The notes beneath the pieces were generated by a model that made no database searches, was not told the origin of the DNA, and was given only the letters and a program-made list of their open reading frames with translations. Source: Paenibacillaceae bacterium UBA6304 (GTDB taxonomy: Bacteria > Bacillota > Bacilli > Paenibacillales > Paenibacillaceae). Taken from it: DNA of 9,842 nt. Within the stretch, counting starts at the first letter, position 1; each line of letters starts with the position of its first letter. The DNA lies in NCBI GenBank assembly GCA_002439285.1, contig DJTQ01000125.1:1-9842 (forward strand). Direction: 5' to 3'. The position numbers and the translations under genes were made by a program. Below, piece by piece: positions 1 to 5,797 of this stretch.

Positions 1-583
1 GAGGGATGGTCACATTCCGCAATATACCGAAACGGGTGCTTCCGTCTATTTTCGCGGCTTCAATTACATCTTTCGACACGTTCTGAATACCTGCGATATA
101 GATGATCATCATATACCCGATTAATTGCCAATTCATAAGAACAATCAATCCCCAAAAGCCGTACTTGGCACTAAACGTCAAAGTAACATCAAATTTAATC
201 AGAATGCCGTTAAGAATGAGCTGCCAAATATATCCGAGCACGATCCCGCCAATCAAGTTTGGCATAAAGAAAATGGTTCGGAACAAATTGGTACCTTTCT
301 TCCCCCGGGTCAGCATCAACGCCAAGAGAAAAGCAAACACATTGATCGTAACTACTGAAACCACAGTGAATTGAACGGTAAACCATAATGCGTTCAAAAA
401 TTCTTTATTGGAGAAAGCTTTGACATAATTGCTTAAACCCACCCATTTGGCGTCGGTAACAGTAGTGAATTCCGTAAAAGACAAATACACACCCAGAAGA
501 AACGGAATGATGAAAATCACGGTAAACGCCAGGATAGTCGGTAATGCAAAAAGGGCGAAGTATTTTTTTATCGATTTTTGCAT
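1..583 (-). CDS. Carbohydrate ABC transporter permease, MalF/sugar-permease type (3' end outside window)
   Basis: This is one of the two membrane subunits expected in a binding-protein-dependent sugar importer, and it would form the translocation channel in the cytoplasmic membrane. The frame is open from the ATG at 583 to the window edge (194 codons). The N-terminus MQKSIKKYFALFALPTILAF leads into a first membrane helix at about residues 8-35. Further hydrophobic segments lie at about 66-91, 104-126 and 141-165. Residues 175-194, beginning EAAKIDGSTRFG and ending VTIP, match the EAA loop by which these permeases dock to their ATPase. Family members are usually about 290-310 residues, so roughly a third is missing. 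AAGGAG (593-598) lies 9 nt before the ATG. The gene follows the solute-binding protein gene by 121 bp, and the second permease should lie beyond position 1. The substrate cannot be read from the sequence. Confidence 0.93.
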   Translation of the reverse strand, partial: MQKSIKKYFALFALPTILAFTVIFIIPFLLGVYLSFTEFTTVTDAKWVGLSNYVKAFSNKEFLNALWFTVQFTVVSVVTINVFAFLLALMLTRGKKGTNLFRTIFFMPNLIGGIVLGYIWQLILNGILIKFDVTLTFSAKYGFWGLIVLMNWQLIGYMMIIYIAGIQNVSKDVIEAAKIDGSTRFGILRNVTIP

Positions 584-608
584 GGTGTTCTTCTCCTTAC
601 CCAGGATT

Positions 609-644
609 AAAAAAATGGTGAGTCCGAAATTTTCCGCACTCACC
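609..644 (-). terminator. Intercistronic attenuating terminator between binding protein and permease genes
   Basis: Read on the minus strand, GGTGAGT (644-638) and ACTCACC (623-617) form a perfect 7-bp stem with a 14-nt loop, followed by A and seven T (615-609). This is the layout of an intrinsic terminator, placed after the binding-protein stop codon and before the permease ribosome binding site. In importer operons such leaky terminators commonly make the binding protein more abundant than the membrane subunits. The stem is short and only moderately GC-rich, so partial termination is more likely than complete termination. Confidence 0.6.
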
Positions 645-659
645 GGTTATAAATAACGC

Positions 660-685
660 CACGGCGCACCGGCCGGTACACCGTG
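660..685 (-). other. GC-rich intercistronic hairpin 3' of the binding-protein gene
   Basis: CACGG (660-664) pairs with CCGTG (681-685). Inside them, ACCGG (668-672) pairs with CCGGT (673-677), with a 3x3 internal loop between the two stems. It sits 19 bp after the stop codon of the binding-protein gene and has no T-run, so it looks more like an mRNA 3'-end stabiliser than a terminator. It lies just upstream of the T-tailed hairpin in the direction of transcription. Confidence 0.45.
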
Positions 686-704
686 ACTTAGAGGAGCTAA
701 CTGA

Positions 705-2108
705 TTATTTGGCTTTTTCGGTTTTCCAGCTGTCTTTGAAGATTGTTACAACTTCATCCCAAGTTTTGTTGCCTTGAGCATATTGCAGCAATGCGTCGCC
801 AAATACGTTCTTGAACTCTTCGCTAGGGAATGCGGCGAACGTCCAAGGTACGGATACGATACCGTCTTTGGCCATCCAGTTGGTCACTTCTTTAGCCAAT
901 GGATCGGCAGGTTTTTCGTTTTCATTGAAGGTATTGAATGGTGCGATGAATCCAAGCTCGTTCGTTACATAAGCTTTACCTTTGTCACTGGAGAACAGCC
1001 ATTCCAGGAAAGCGATCGAAGCTTGTTGTTTCTCAGGCGATACCTTGCTGTTGATCGAGAGATAGTTTTCCGTACCGATGGCCAAGCCTTGGCTCTCTTC
1101 GCCAGCTACCCCGGTGTAAATCGGCAGGAACTTGATATCTTCCGCCTTTACGACGTTACCTTCAACTTCGTTGATTTGGGACCAGCCCCAGTTTCCGTTT
1201 TGAACCATTGCGGATTGACCCAGCGCGAACTCGGCCATGGAGTCGGTTACGGATTTGCTTCCCAGCAGAGCGCCTTTAGTAACCGAGTTGTTGATGTACA
1301 GGTCAAAAATGTTTTTGAAGTTCGGGTTGTATTTGAATTCGACTTCATTCGAAGCAAGACCAGCCAATACTGTATTATCAAATTCCTTGTTATCTTTGAA
1401 CTCATAGTACAAAGGCATGTTGGCTAAGTGAGTTTGCCATCTCCATTGTTCGCCTGCAGCCAGTGAAGTGGAGGAGAAGACGCCCTTAATGCCCAATTGA
1501 TCTTTTTTCGCCGTCATATCTTCAACAACCGCTTTTAAAGTATCGAAGTTTTTGACGTCGGCCATCGAGGATACCGAAACGGCTTTATCCGACAGCTCAA
1601 AATATTTTTTCATCACAGCATCGTTGTAAATAATCCCGTAGCCTTCAACAACGTATGGAATCCCGTAAACGCCGCCTTCGTTGGTTACGGCCAGGCTTTG
1701 GTCGGACAAGTAGCTGTAAAGTTTAGTATCTTTCAAATCGAGCGAGTAGTCTTTCCAGTTTTGATAACCCACCGGTCCGTTGATTTGGAAAATCGTCGGA
1801 GCATCGGATTTCGCGATTTCGGATTTCAGCGTGGTTTCGTAAGTTCCCGCAGCTGCAGTTACGACTTTAACCTTAACTCCAGTTTCCGCTTCATAATCCT
1901 TCGCGATCTTCTCATAAATCTCAGCGATTTCCGGTTTGAAGTTCAGGAAGTAAATTTCTTCGGCTTTTTTGGCCGGCTCGGAAGCTTCATTGGTTCCCGA
2001 ATTATTCACCTTGGATTCTTCGTTTTTGTTGCCGTTGCCACAGCCTACAGCCAAACCGGCAACCAATGTTAAAGCAAGCACCAGACTCCATAGCTTTCTA
2101 ACTTTCAT
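705..2108 (-). CDS. ABC transporter extracellular solute-binding lipoprotein (carbohydrate type, family 1)
   Basis: This would be the membrane-anchored, extracellular sugar-capturing subunit of the importer. The ATG at 2108 is preferred (467 aa) because GAGGGGGAAAG lies just upstream and it opens a proper signal peptide: MKVRKLW, a hydrophobic core, then a lipobox ending AVG with the lipidated Cys at residue 23. A polar, Asn/Glu/Lys-rich linker follows to about residue 50. The mature part starts EEIYFLNFKPE and contains the segment YGIPYVVEGYGIIYN, typical of family 1 sugar-binding proteins. The length fits the family (about 420-470 aa). It is the promoter-proximal gene, followed by two hairpins and a permease gene. 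The ligand is not identifiable, and a raffinose- or multiple-sugar-type substrate is only a guess. The reading frame extends 42 codons further upstream, but that part has no signal peptide or good ribosome binding site. Confidence 0.93.
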   Translation of the reverse strand: MKVRKLWSLVLALTLVAGLAVGCGNGNKNEESKVNNSGTNEASEPAKKAEEIYFLNFKPEIAEIYEKIAKDYEAETGVKVKVVTAAAGTYETTLKSEIAKSDAPTIFQINGPVGYQNWKDYSLDLKDTKLYSYLSDQSLAVTNEGGVYGIPYVVEGYGIIYNDAVMKKYFELSDKAVSVSSMADVKNFDTLKAVVEDMTAKKDQLGIKGVFSSTSLAAGEQWRWQTHLANMPLYYEFKDNKEFDNTVLAGLASNEVEFKYNPNFKNIFDLYINNSVTKGALLGSKSVTDSMAEFALGQSAMVQNGNWGWSQINEVEGNVVKAEDIKFLPIYTGVAGEESQGLAIGTENYLSINSKVSPEKQQASIAFLEWLFSSDKGKAYVTNELGFIAPFNTFNENEKPADPLAKEVTNWMAKDGIVSVPWTFAAFPSEEFKNVFGDALLQYAQGNKTWDEVVTIFKDSWKTEKAK

Positions 2109-2122
2109 TTGTACTTTCCCCC

Positions 2123-2136
2123 TCGAATGAATTCGA
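2123..2136. repeat. Short inverted repeat in the binding-protein leader
   Basis: TCGAAT and ATTCGA flank GA as perfect 6-bp arms, and the word TCGAATGA also occurs twice in tandem (2123-2130 and 2133-2140). It lies just upstream of the ribosome binding site in the long 5' leader. It could form a weak hairpin near the initiation region. The function is unknown and it may be chance. Confidence 0.25.
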
Positions 2137-2177
2137 ATGACATTGCGAAATGAATGCGCTTCCCAATATTTCCGGTT

Positions 2178-2203
2178 CGTTTTCGGAAACGATTCCGAAA
2201 ACG
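2178..2203. promoter_or_regulatory. LacI-family-type operator, primary site
   Basis: CGTTTTCGGAA (2178-2188) and TTCCGAAAACG (2193-2203) are perfect 11-bp inverted arms around ACGA. The centre reads GGAAAC|GATTCC, with the central CG pair typical of LacI/GalR-family operators. It is centred near +48 of the predicted promoter of the binding-protein gene, a roadblock-type repressor position. A CcpA cre site is an alternative, but the outer TG/CA bases of the cre consensus are missing. No LacI-family gene lies in this window. Confidence 0.7.
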
Positions 2204-2217
2204 TGTCCGGCAACCTT

Positions 2218-2235
2218 TTCGGTAACGTTTTCAAT
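2218..2235. promoter_or_regulatory. Second, imperfect LacI-type operator half-match
   Basis: The core GGTAAC|GTTTTC (2221-2232) has the same central CG and A/T-rich flanks as the perfect operator. Its centre lies 36 bp away, about three and a half helical turns. It falls right after the predicted transcription start, so binding here would block RNA polymerase. Symmetry is imperfect, with two mismatched pairs among the six central pairs. Confidence 0.5.
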
Positions 2236-2244
2236 CACACCGTC

Positions 2245-2274
2245 ATATTAGCATACTCCCCAGGAATTCGGCAA
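2245..2274 (-). promoter_or_regulatory. Predicted sigma-A promoter of the sugar importer operon
   Basis: On the minus strand, TTGCCG (2274-2269) is followed after 18 bp by TAATAT (2250-2245), preceded by TGC to give an extended -10 (TGnTAATAT). The start site would fall near 2238, leaving a leader of about 130 nt that contains both operator-like palindromes. The -35 box differs from TTGACA at two positions, and the extended -10 compensates for this. Confidence 0.6.
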
Positions 2275-2375
2275 CATAAAGTTGAAAAATTTATTTGTGT
2301 CTGATCAAATCCCGCCTGAGCACAGGTATTCGGTATTCGCTGGAACCTATATGTGCTGGGCTTGGCTGTGTAGAC

Positions 2376-2671
2376 GTTAGTTGGCTAATTCTGCTGTTGC
2401 TGTGCTTGGTGGATTGGTTGTTGGCTATATTCTGCTGTTGCTGAGTTTGGTGGTTGACTGTTAGTTGGCTAATTCCTGCTGTTGCTGAGGTTGGTGGTGG
2501 ACGTTAGTTGGCTAATTCTGCTGTTGCTGAGTTTGGTGGTGGACGTTAGTTGGCTAAATCCTGCTGTTGCTGAGGTTGGTGGTGGACGTTAGTTGGCTAA
2601 TTCTGCTGTTGCTGAGTTTGGTGGTGGACGTTAGTTGGCTATATTCTGCTGGTGCGGTGCTTGGTGGGGAT
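2376..2671. repeat. Tandem array of seven 41-43 bp units with an 85-bp higher-order period
   Basis: Units begin at 2376, 2417, 2460, 2503, 2545, 2588 and 2630. Each reads GTTAGTTGGCTAATT, then CTGCTGTTGCTGAG, then TTGGTGGTGGAC. Units 3 and 5 share CCTGCTG and GAGGTTGG, whereas units 4 and 6 are identical to each other and carry TCTGCTG and GAGTTTGG. Units 3+4 (2460-2544) and 5+6 (2545-2629) are therefore an 85-bp doublet repeated with a single difference. The outer units are more diverged, and a degenerate partial unit may precede the array at about 2350-2375. Lengths of 42 and 43 bp break any reading frame, so the array is non-coding. The top strand is strikingly G/T-rich. Function unknown. 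Confidence 0.93.
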
Positions 2672-2780
2672 TGTTCGGCATCTCGATTACTTGTAAGTTC
2701 AAATATTGTGATGACTTCTACCTGTTACTAGATACGACACTTTTGCTTTTATGCCCAATTTACTTAGGAGCGCGCTCCCC
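2672..2780. other. Spacer between repeat families, with a 12-bp palindrome
   Basis: No gene, ribosome binding site or terminator was found here. The only structure is GGAGCGCGCTCC (2767-2778), a perfect GC-rich 12-bp palindrome immediately before the first copy of the 16-bp palindrome family. Confidence 0.5.
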
Positions 2781-2959
2781 ATTGGATATTTCCAATGAGA
2801 AATCATCTTGACGCTATCATTTGTGTTTTGATTGGAAATATCCAACTAAAACAGCCGAAAATGCTCTCTTTCCGCTAAATCAGCCTATTCTCATTGGATA
2901 TTTCCAATCAAATTGCAAAAACACCCTATTCTCGCCAAATCCCATTGGAAATTTCCAAT
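2781..2959. repeat. Four dispersed copies of a 16-bp palindrome, ATTGGAWATWTCCAAT
   Basis: Copies lie at 2781-2796 and 2893-2908 (ATTGGATATTTCCAAT), at 2831-2846 (ATTGGAAATATCCAAC) and at 2944-2959 (ATTGGAAATTTCCAAT, fully symmetric). Start-to-start distances are 50, 62 and 51 bp. Because copy 2 is the reverse complement of the other types, copies 2 and 3 also form a 16-bp perfect long-range inverted repeat (2830-2845 with 2894-2909). The intervening DNA shares words such as CCTATTCTC and GCTAAATC/GCCAAATC. Possible roles are multiple binding sites for a dimeric protein, or an intergenic repeat family. Confidence 0.85.
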
Positions 2960-3010
2960 GGAGTGATGGGGGACCCCGTGGCGCATGAGTCACGCACAGT
3001 TTACACAAAG

Positions 3011-3130
3011 AATACGTACGAATACGCAGGGTACGCATGGTTAGGCACGGGTACGCGCGGATAGCCACGGGTAGACACAGGTAGGCACTAATACGCGCGG
3101 ATAGCCACGGGTAGGCATAGGTAGGCACGG
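3011..3130. repeat. Decamer tandem repeat (about 12 units) with an internal 40-bp duplication
   Basis: The DNA falls into consecutive 10-bp blocks such as GTACGCGCGG, ATAGCCACGG, GTAGGCATAG and GTAGGCACGG, with consensus about RTAGGCACGG. Blocks 3051-3090 and 3091-3130 are a four-decamer duplication: 3052-3074 and 3092-3114 are identical over 23 bp. The period is close to one helical turn. It ends directly before the sdh terminator. The minus-strand frame across it gives only a low-complexity peptide, so it is treated as non-coding. Confidence 0.9.
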
Positions 3131-3138
3131 AAAACCAC

Positions 3139-3166
3139 AAAAAAACCGGGCTCATTCGCCCGGTTT
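3139..3166 (-). terminator. Intrinsic terminator of the sdhCAB operon
   Basis: On the minus strand, AAACCGGGC and GCCCGGTTT form a perfect 9-bp stem around a 6-nt loop (GAATGA), followed by a run of T (seven T at 3145-3139, part of which also closes the stem). It lies 29 bp after the sdhB stop codon. This is the strongest terminator in the window. Confidence 0.92.
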
Positions 3167-3195
3167 CTATCAGTTTCCACGATGCTACTCAAATG

Positions 3196-3966
3196 TTACA
3201 CGCCCAGCCAGCGTTTGAACATGTGCTTGCTGGTCGCCTTGTTCATTTCGGCGATGGAAGTGGTCAGCGGAATGCCCTTAGGGCAAGCGCGGACGCAGTT
3301 CTGCGAGTTGCCGCAGCCCTCGATGCCGCCTTCTTCCATCAGCGCCTCCAGGCGTTCCTCAGCGTTCATTTCGCCAGTAGGATGCGCGTTGAACAAACGC
3401 ACCTGGGAAATCGCCGCAGGCCCCATGAAATCGGTCTTCTCGTTGACGTTAGGGCACGCTTCTAAGCAGACACCGCAAGTCATGCACTTGGACAACTCGT
3501 AAGCCCATTGGCGCTTCTTCTCCGCCATCCGCGGGCCTGGCCCAAGATCGTACGTGCCGTCGATCGGAATCCAGGCTTTGACGCGCTTCAGCGCACTGAA
3601 CATCCGCGAACGGTCGATGACCAGGTCGCGCACGACAGGGAACGTCCGCATCGGCTCGACGCGGATCGGCTGCTCCAAATTGTCGATCAGTGCAGCACAA
3701 GCCTGGCGCGGCTTGCCATTGATCGTCATCGAGCAGGCGCCGCACACTTCCTCCAAACAGTTGGACTCCCAGCACACCGCAGATGTGTTCTCGCCTTTCA
3801 AATTGACCGGATTCCGCTGTATTTCCATCAAAGCGCTGATGACATTCATGCCCGGACGGTAATCCAGCTCAAACTCTTCCGTGTAAGAAGCCGACTTGGG
3901 ATCATCCTGGCGCGTAACAACAAATTTCACTTTTTTCGCCGTTAATTTCGTATCCGCTGTTGCCAT
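3196..3966 (-). CDS. sdhB: Succinate dehydrogenase iron-sulfur subunit
   Basis: SdhB carries electrons from the flavin of SdhA through three iron-sulfur clusters to the quinone site at the membrane anchor. All cluster ligands are visible in the 256-aa product. The [2Fe-2S] set is C70-x4-C75-x2-C78-x11-C90, in a segment containing NCLEEVCGACSMTINGKPRQ. The [4Fe-4S] set is C161, C164 and C167 (CMTCGVC) with C228. The [3Fe-4S] set is C171, C218 and C224. The motif ACPKGIP near residue 227 is characteristic. The length is very close to Bacillus-type SdhB (about 252 aa). The ATG at 3966 follows GGGGGAG within the 12-bp gap after sdhA, so translation is probably coupled. It is the last gene of the operon, with the terminator just downstream. 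GC content is higher than in the sugar importer genes. Confidence 0.97.
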   Translation of the reverse strand: MATADTKLTAKKVKFVVTRQDDPKSASYTEEFELDYRPGMNVISALMEIQRNPVNLKGENTSAVCWESNCLEEVCGACSMTINGKPRQACAALIDNLEQPIRVEPMRTFPVVRDLVIDRSRMFSALKRVKAWIPIDGTYDLGPGPRMAEKKRQWAYELSKCMTCGVCLEACPNVNEKTDFMGPAAISQVRLFNAHPTGEMNAEERLEALMEEGGIEGCGNSQNCVRACPKGIPLTTSIAEMNKATSKHMFKRWLGV

Positions 3967-3978
3967 AGTCTCTCCCCC

Positions 3979-5724
3979 CTATTTGTCCTTCGAATAATCG
4001 CGAACCCGCGGCGGGATCAAAGAGACGTCCACATCTTCATAAGAAATCTGCGGACCGTCAGGCGTCCACGTCGCCTTGGTTGTCTTCAGGAATTCCTCGT
4101 CATTCCGATTCGGGAAGTCCGGTTTATAGTGGGCTCCCCGACTCTCGTTACGAAGCAGCGCGCCGAGCGTCATCGCTTCGGACAGCTCCAACATGTTCCA
4201 CAACTGGCGGGTAAACGCGGCGCCGGCGTTGTTCCACCGGGACGTATCGTTAATGTTGATATTCTTGTAGCGCTGCTTCAGTTCCTTGATCTTGCTGATC
4301 GTCGCTTCCAGCTTACTGTTCTGGCGAACGACGGTCATGTTGGCCGTCATCCATTCGCCAAGCTCCTTATGCAGCACATACGGGTTCTCCGTCCCGTTCA
4401 TGGCCAGCAAACCTTCGTACTTATCTTCCTGCGCTTTACGGTAGTTCTCATAAACCTGCGGGCTAAGATCCTCCGCCGATTTTTTCAGGCCGCGGATGTA
4501 TTCCACCGCTTTCGGTCCGGCCACCATCCCGCCATAGATCGCGGAAACCAAGGAGTTAGCCCCTAGCCGGTTCGCGCCGTGATATTGATATTCGCATTCC
4601 CCTGCCGCAAACAGGCCCGGAATGTTCGTCATCTGATTGTAATCGACCCACATGCCGCCCATGGAATAATGGACCGCCGGGAAGATCTTCATCGGGATTT
4701 TGCGAGGGTCGTCGCCCATAAATTTCTCATAGATCTCAATAATACCGCCGAGCTTCACGTCGAGCTCTTTCGGGTCTTTGTGAGACAGATCGAGATACAC
4801 CATGTTCTCCCCGTTAATCCCCAGCTTCATATCGACGCAGACGCTGAAGATTTCCCGGGTCGCAATATCCCGCGGCACCAAGTTGCCGTATGCCGGATAT
4901 TTCTCCTCCAGGAAGTACCATGGCTTGCCGTCCTTATACGTCCAGATCCGTCCGCCTTCCCCGCGCGCGGATTCAGACATCAGCCGCAGCTTGTCGTCCC
5001 CGGGAATCGCCGTAGGGTGAATTTGGATGAACTCGCCGTTCGCATAATTGACGCCCTGCTGATACACCGCACTTGCGGCGGTCCCTGTGTTGATTACCGA
5101 ATTCGTCGTTTTGCCGAAAATAATACCCGGTCCGCCCGATGCCAGAATCACCGCATCCGATGCGAAAGTAACGATTTCCATCGAGCGTAAGTTTTGCGCA
5201 CAAATGCCGCGGCAGACTCCCTCATCGTCGAGAACGGCAGACAGGAACTCCCAGTTCTCGTATTTGGTGACCAGACCTTCCGCTTCATAGCGGCGTACCT
5301 GTTCATCCAGAGCATAGAGCAACTGTTGTCCCGTCGTCGCACCGGCAAAGGCCGTCCGGTGGCGTTTCGTACCGCCAAACCGGCGGAAATCGAGCAATCC
5401 TTCCGGCGTCCGGTTAAACATGACCCCCATCCGGTCCATCAGATGGATGATCCCCGGCGCCGCCTCGCACATCGCCTTAACCGGCGGCTGGTTCGCCAGG
5501 AAGTCCCCGCCGTATACCGTGTCATCGAAATGCTCCCAAGGGGAGTCGCCTTCGCCTTTTGTATTAACGGCACCATTAATGCCGCCCTGCGCGCAGACGG
5601 AGTGGGATCTCTTCACCGGAACGAGCGAGAACAGATGCACCTGTACCCCGGCTTCCGCCGATTTGATCGTAGCCATCAGGCCGGCCAGACCGCCGCCGAC
5701 AATAATTACGCTTTGTTTAGCCAT
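3979..5724 (-). CDS. sdhA: Succinate dehydrogenase flavoprotein subunit
   Basis: SdhA is the catalytic subunit, oxidising succinate to fumarate in the TCA cycle with covalently bound FAD, on the cytoplasmic face of the membrane. The product is 581 aa, close to Bacillus SdhA. Visible motifs are the dinucleotide-binding GGGLAG at about 10-15, His41 in SHSVCAQGGI (the expected FAD attachment site), HPTAIPG at 236, ARGEGGR at 253-259, R285 in VPRDIATRE, H352, and HGANRLGANSL at 382-392. The ATG at 5724 (MAKQSVIIVGGG) is chosen because a TTG 12 bp upstream directly abuts AGGAG and so has no usable spacing, whereas AGGAG to this ATG is 12 nt. The gene follows sdhC after 73 bp containing a small hairpin. 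It has no missing catalytic motifs and no frameshift. Confidence 0.98.
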   Translation of the reverse strand: MAKQSVIIVGGGLAGLMATIKSAEAGVQVHLFSLVPVKRSHSVCAQGGINGAVNTKGEGDSPWEHFDDTVYGGDFLANQPPVKAMCEAAPGIIHLMDRMGVMFNRTPEGLLDFRRFGGTKRHRTAFAGATTGQQLLYALDEQVRRYEAEGLVTKYENWEFLSAVLDDEGVCRGICAQNLRSMEIVTFASDAVILASGGPGIIFGKTTNSVINTGTAASAVYQQGVNYANGEFIQIHPTAIPGDDKLRLMSESARGEGGRIWTYKDGKPWYFLEEKYPAYGNLVPRDIATREIFSVCVDMKLGINGENMVYLDLSHKDPKELDVKLGGIIEIYEKFMGDDPRKIPMKIFPAVHYSMGGMWVDYNQMTNIPGLFAAGECEYQYHGANRLGANSLVSAIYGGMVAGPKAVEYIRGLKKSAEDLSPQVYENYRKAQEDKYEGLLAMNGTENPYVLHKELGEWMTANMTVVRQNSKLEATISKIKELKQRYKNININDTSRWNNAGAAFTRQLWNMLELSEAMTLGALLRNESRGAHYKPDFPNRNDEEFLKTTKATWTPDGPQISYEDVDVSLIPPRVRDYSKDK

Positions 5725-5751
5725 TTCTATCTTCAACTCCTAAAAGAGGTT

Positions 5752-5772
5752 GTTCAAAAATCGACTTTGAAC
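5752..5772 (-). other. Intercistronic hairpin between sdhC and sdhA
   Basis: GTTCAAA (5752-5758) and TTTGAAC (5766-5772) are perfect 7-bp arms around a 7-nt loop, in the 73-bp gap just upstream of the sdhA ribosome binding site. No T-run follows on the minus strand, so it is not a terminator. It may mark an mRNA processing or stability point. It could alternatively be part of an intergenic repeat element. Confidence 0.45.
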
Positions 5773-5797
5773 TCTCATGAAATGTGTTATGCAGCGA

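Noticed and set aside
774..1427. 217-codon plus-strand open frame opposite the solute-binding protein gene
   Set aside because: It is antisense to a clear lipoprotein gene, has no ribosome binding site or recognisable domain, and the coding signal lies on the other strand.
2178..2203. CcpA catabolite-response element
   Set aside because: The central CG and A/T flanks fit, but the outer TG and CA positions of the cre consensus are CG. The 11-bp perfect symmetry is better explained by a dedicated LacI-family operator, though CcpA is not excluded.
2109..2234. 42-codon N-terminal extension of the solute-binding protein
   Set aside because: The extension has no signal peptide, includes both operator palindromes and the predicted start of transcription, and lacks a ribosome binding site. 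The ATG at 2108 has all the expected marks.
2376..2959. CRISPR array
   Set aside because: The 42-bp units are contiguous with no unique spacers. The 16-bp palindromes are too short, their spacings (50, 62, 51 bp) are irregular, and the intervening DNA shares words between gaps. No cas gene is present.
2880..3155. 91-codon minus-strand open frame across the decamer array, starting in the sdh terminator
   Set aside because: Its start codon lies inside the terminator hairpin, it has no ribosome binding site, and its sequence is a low-complexity product of the 10-bp repeat. The second half only crosses the palindromes.
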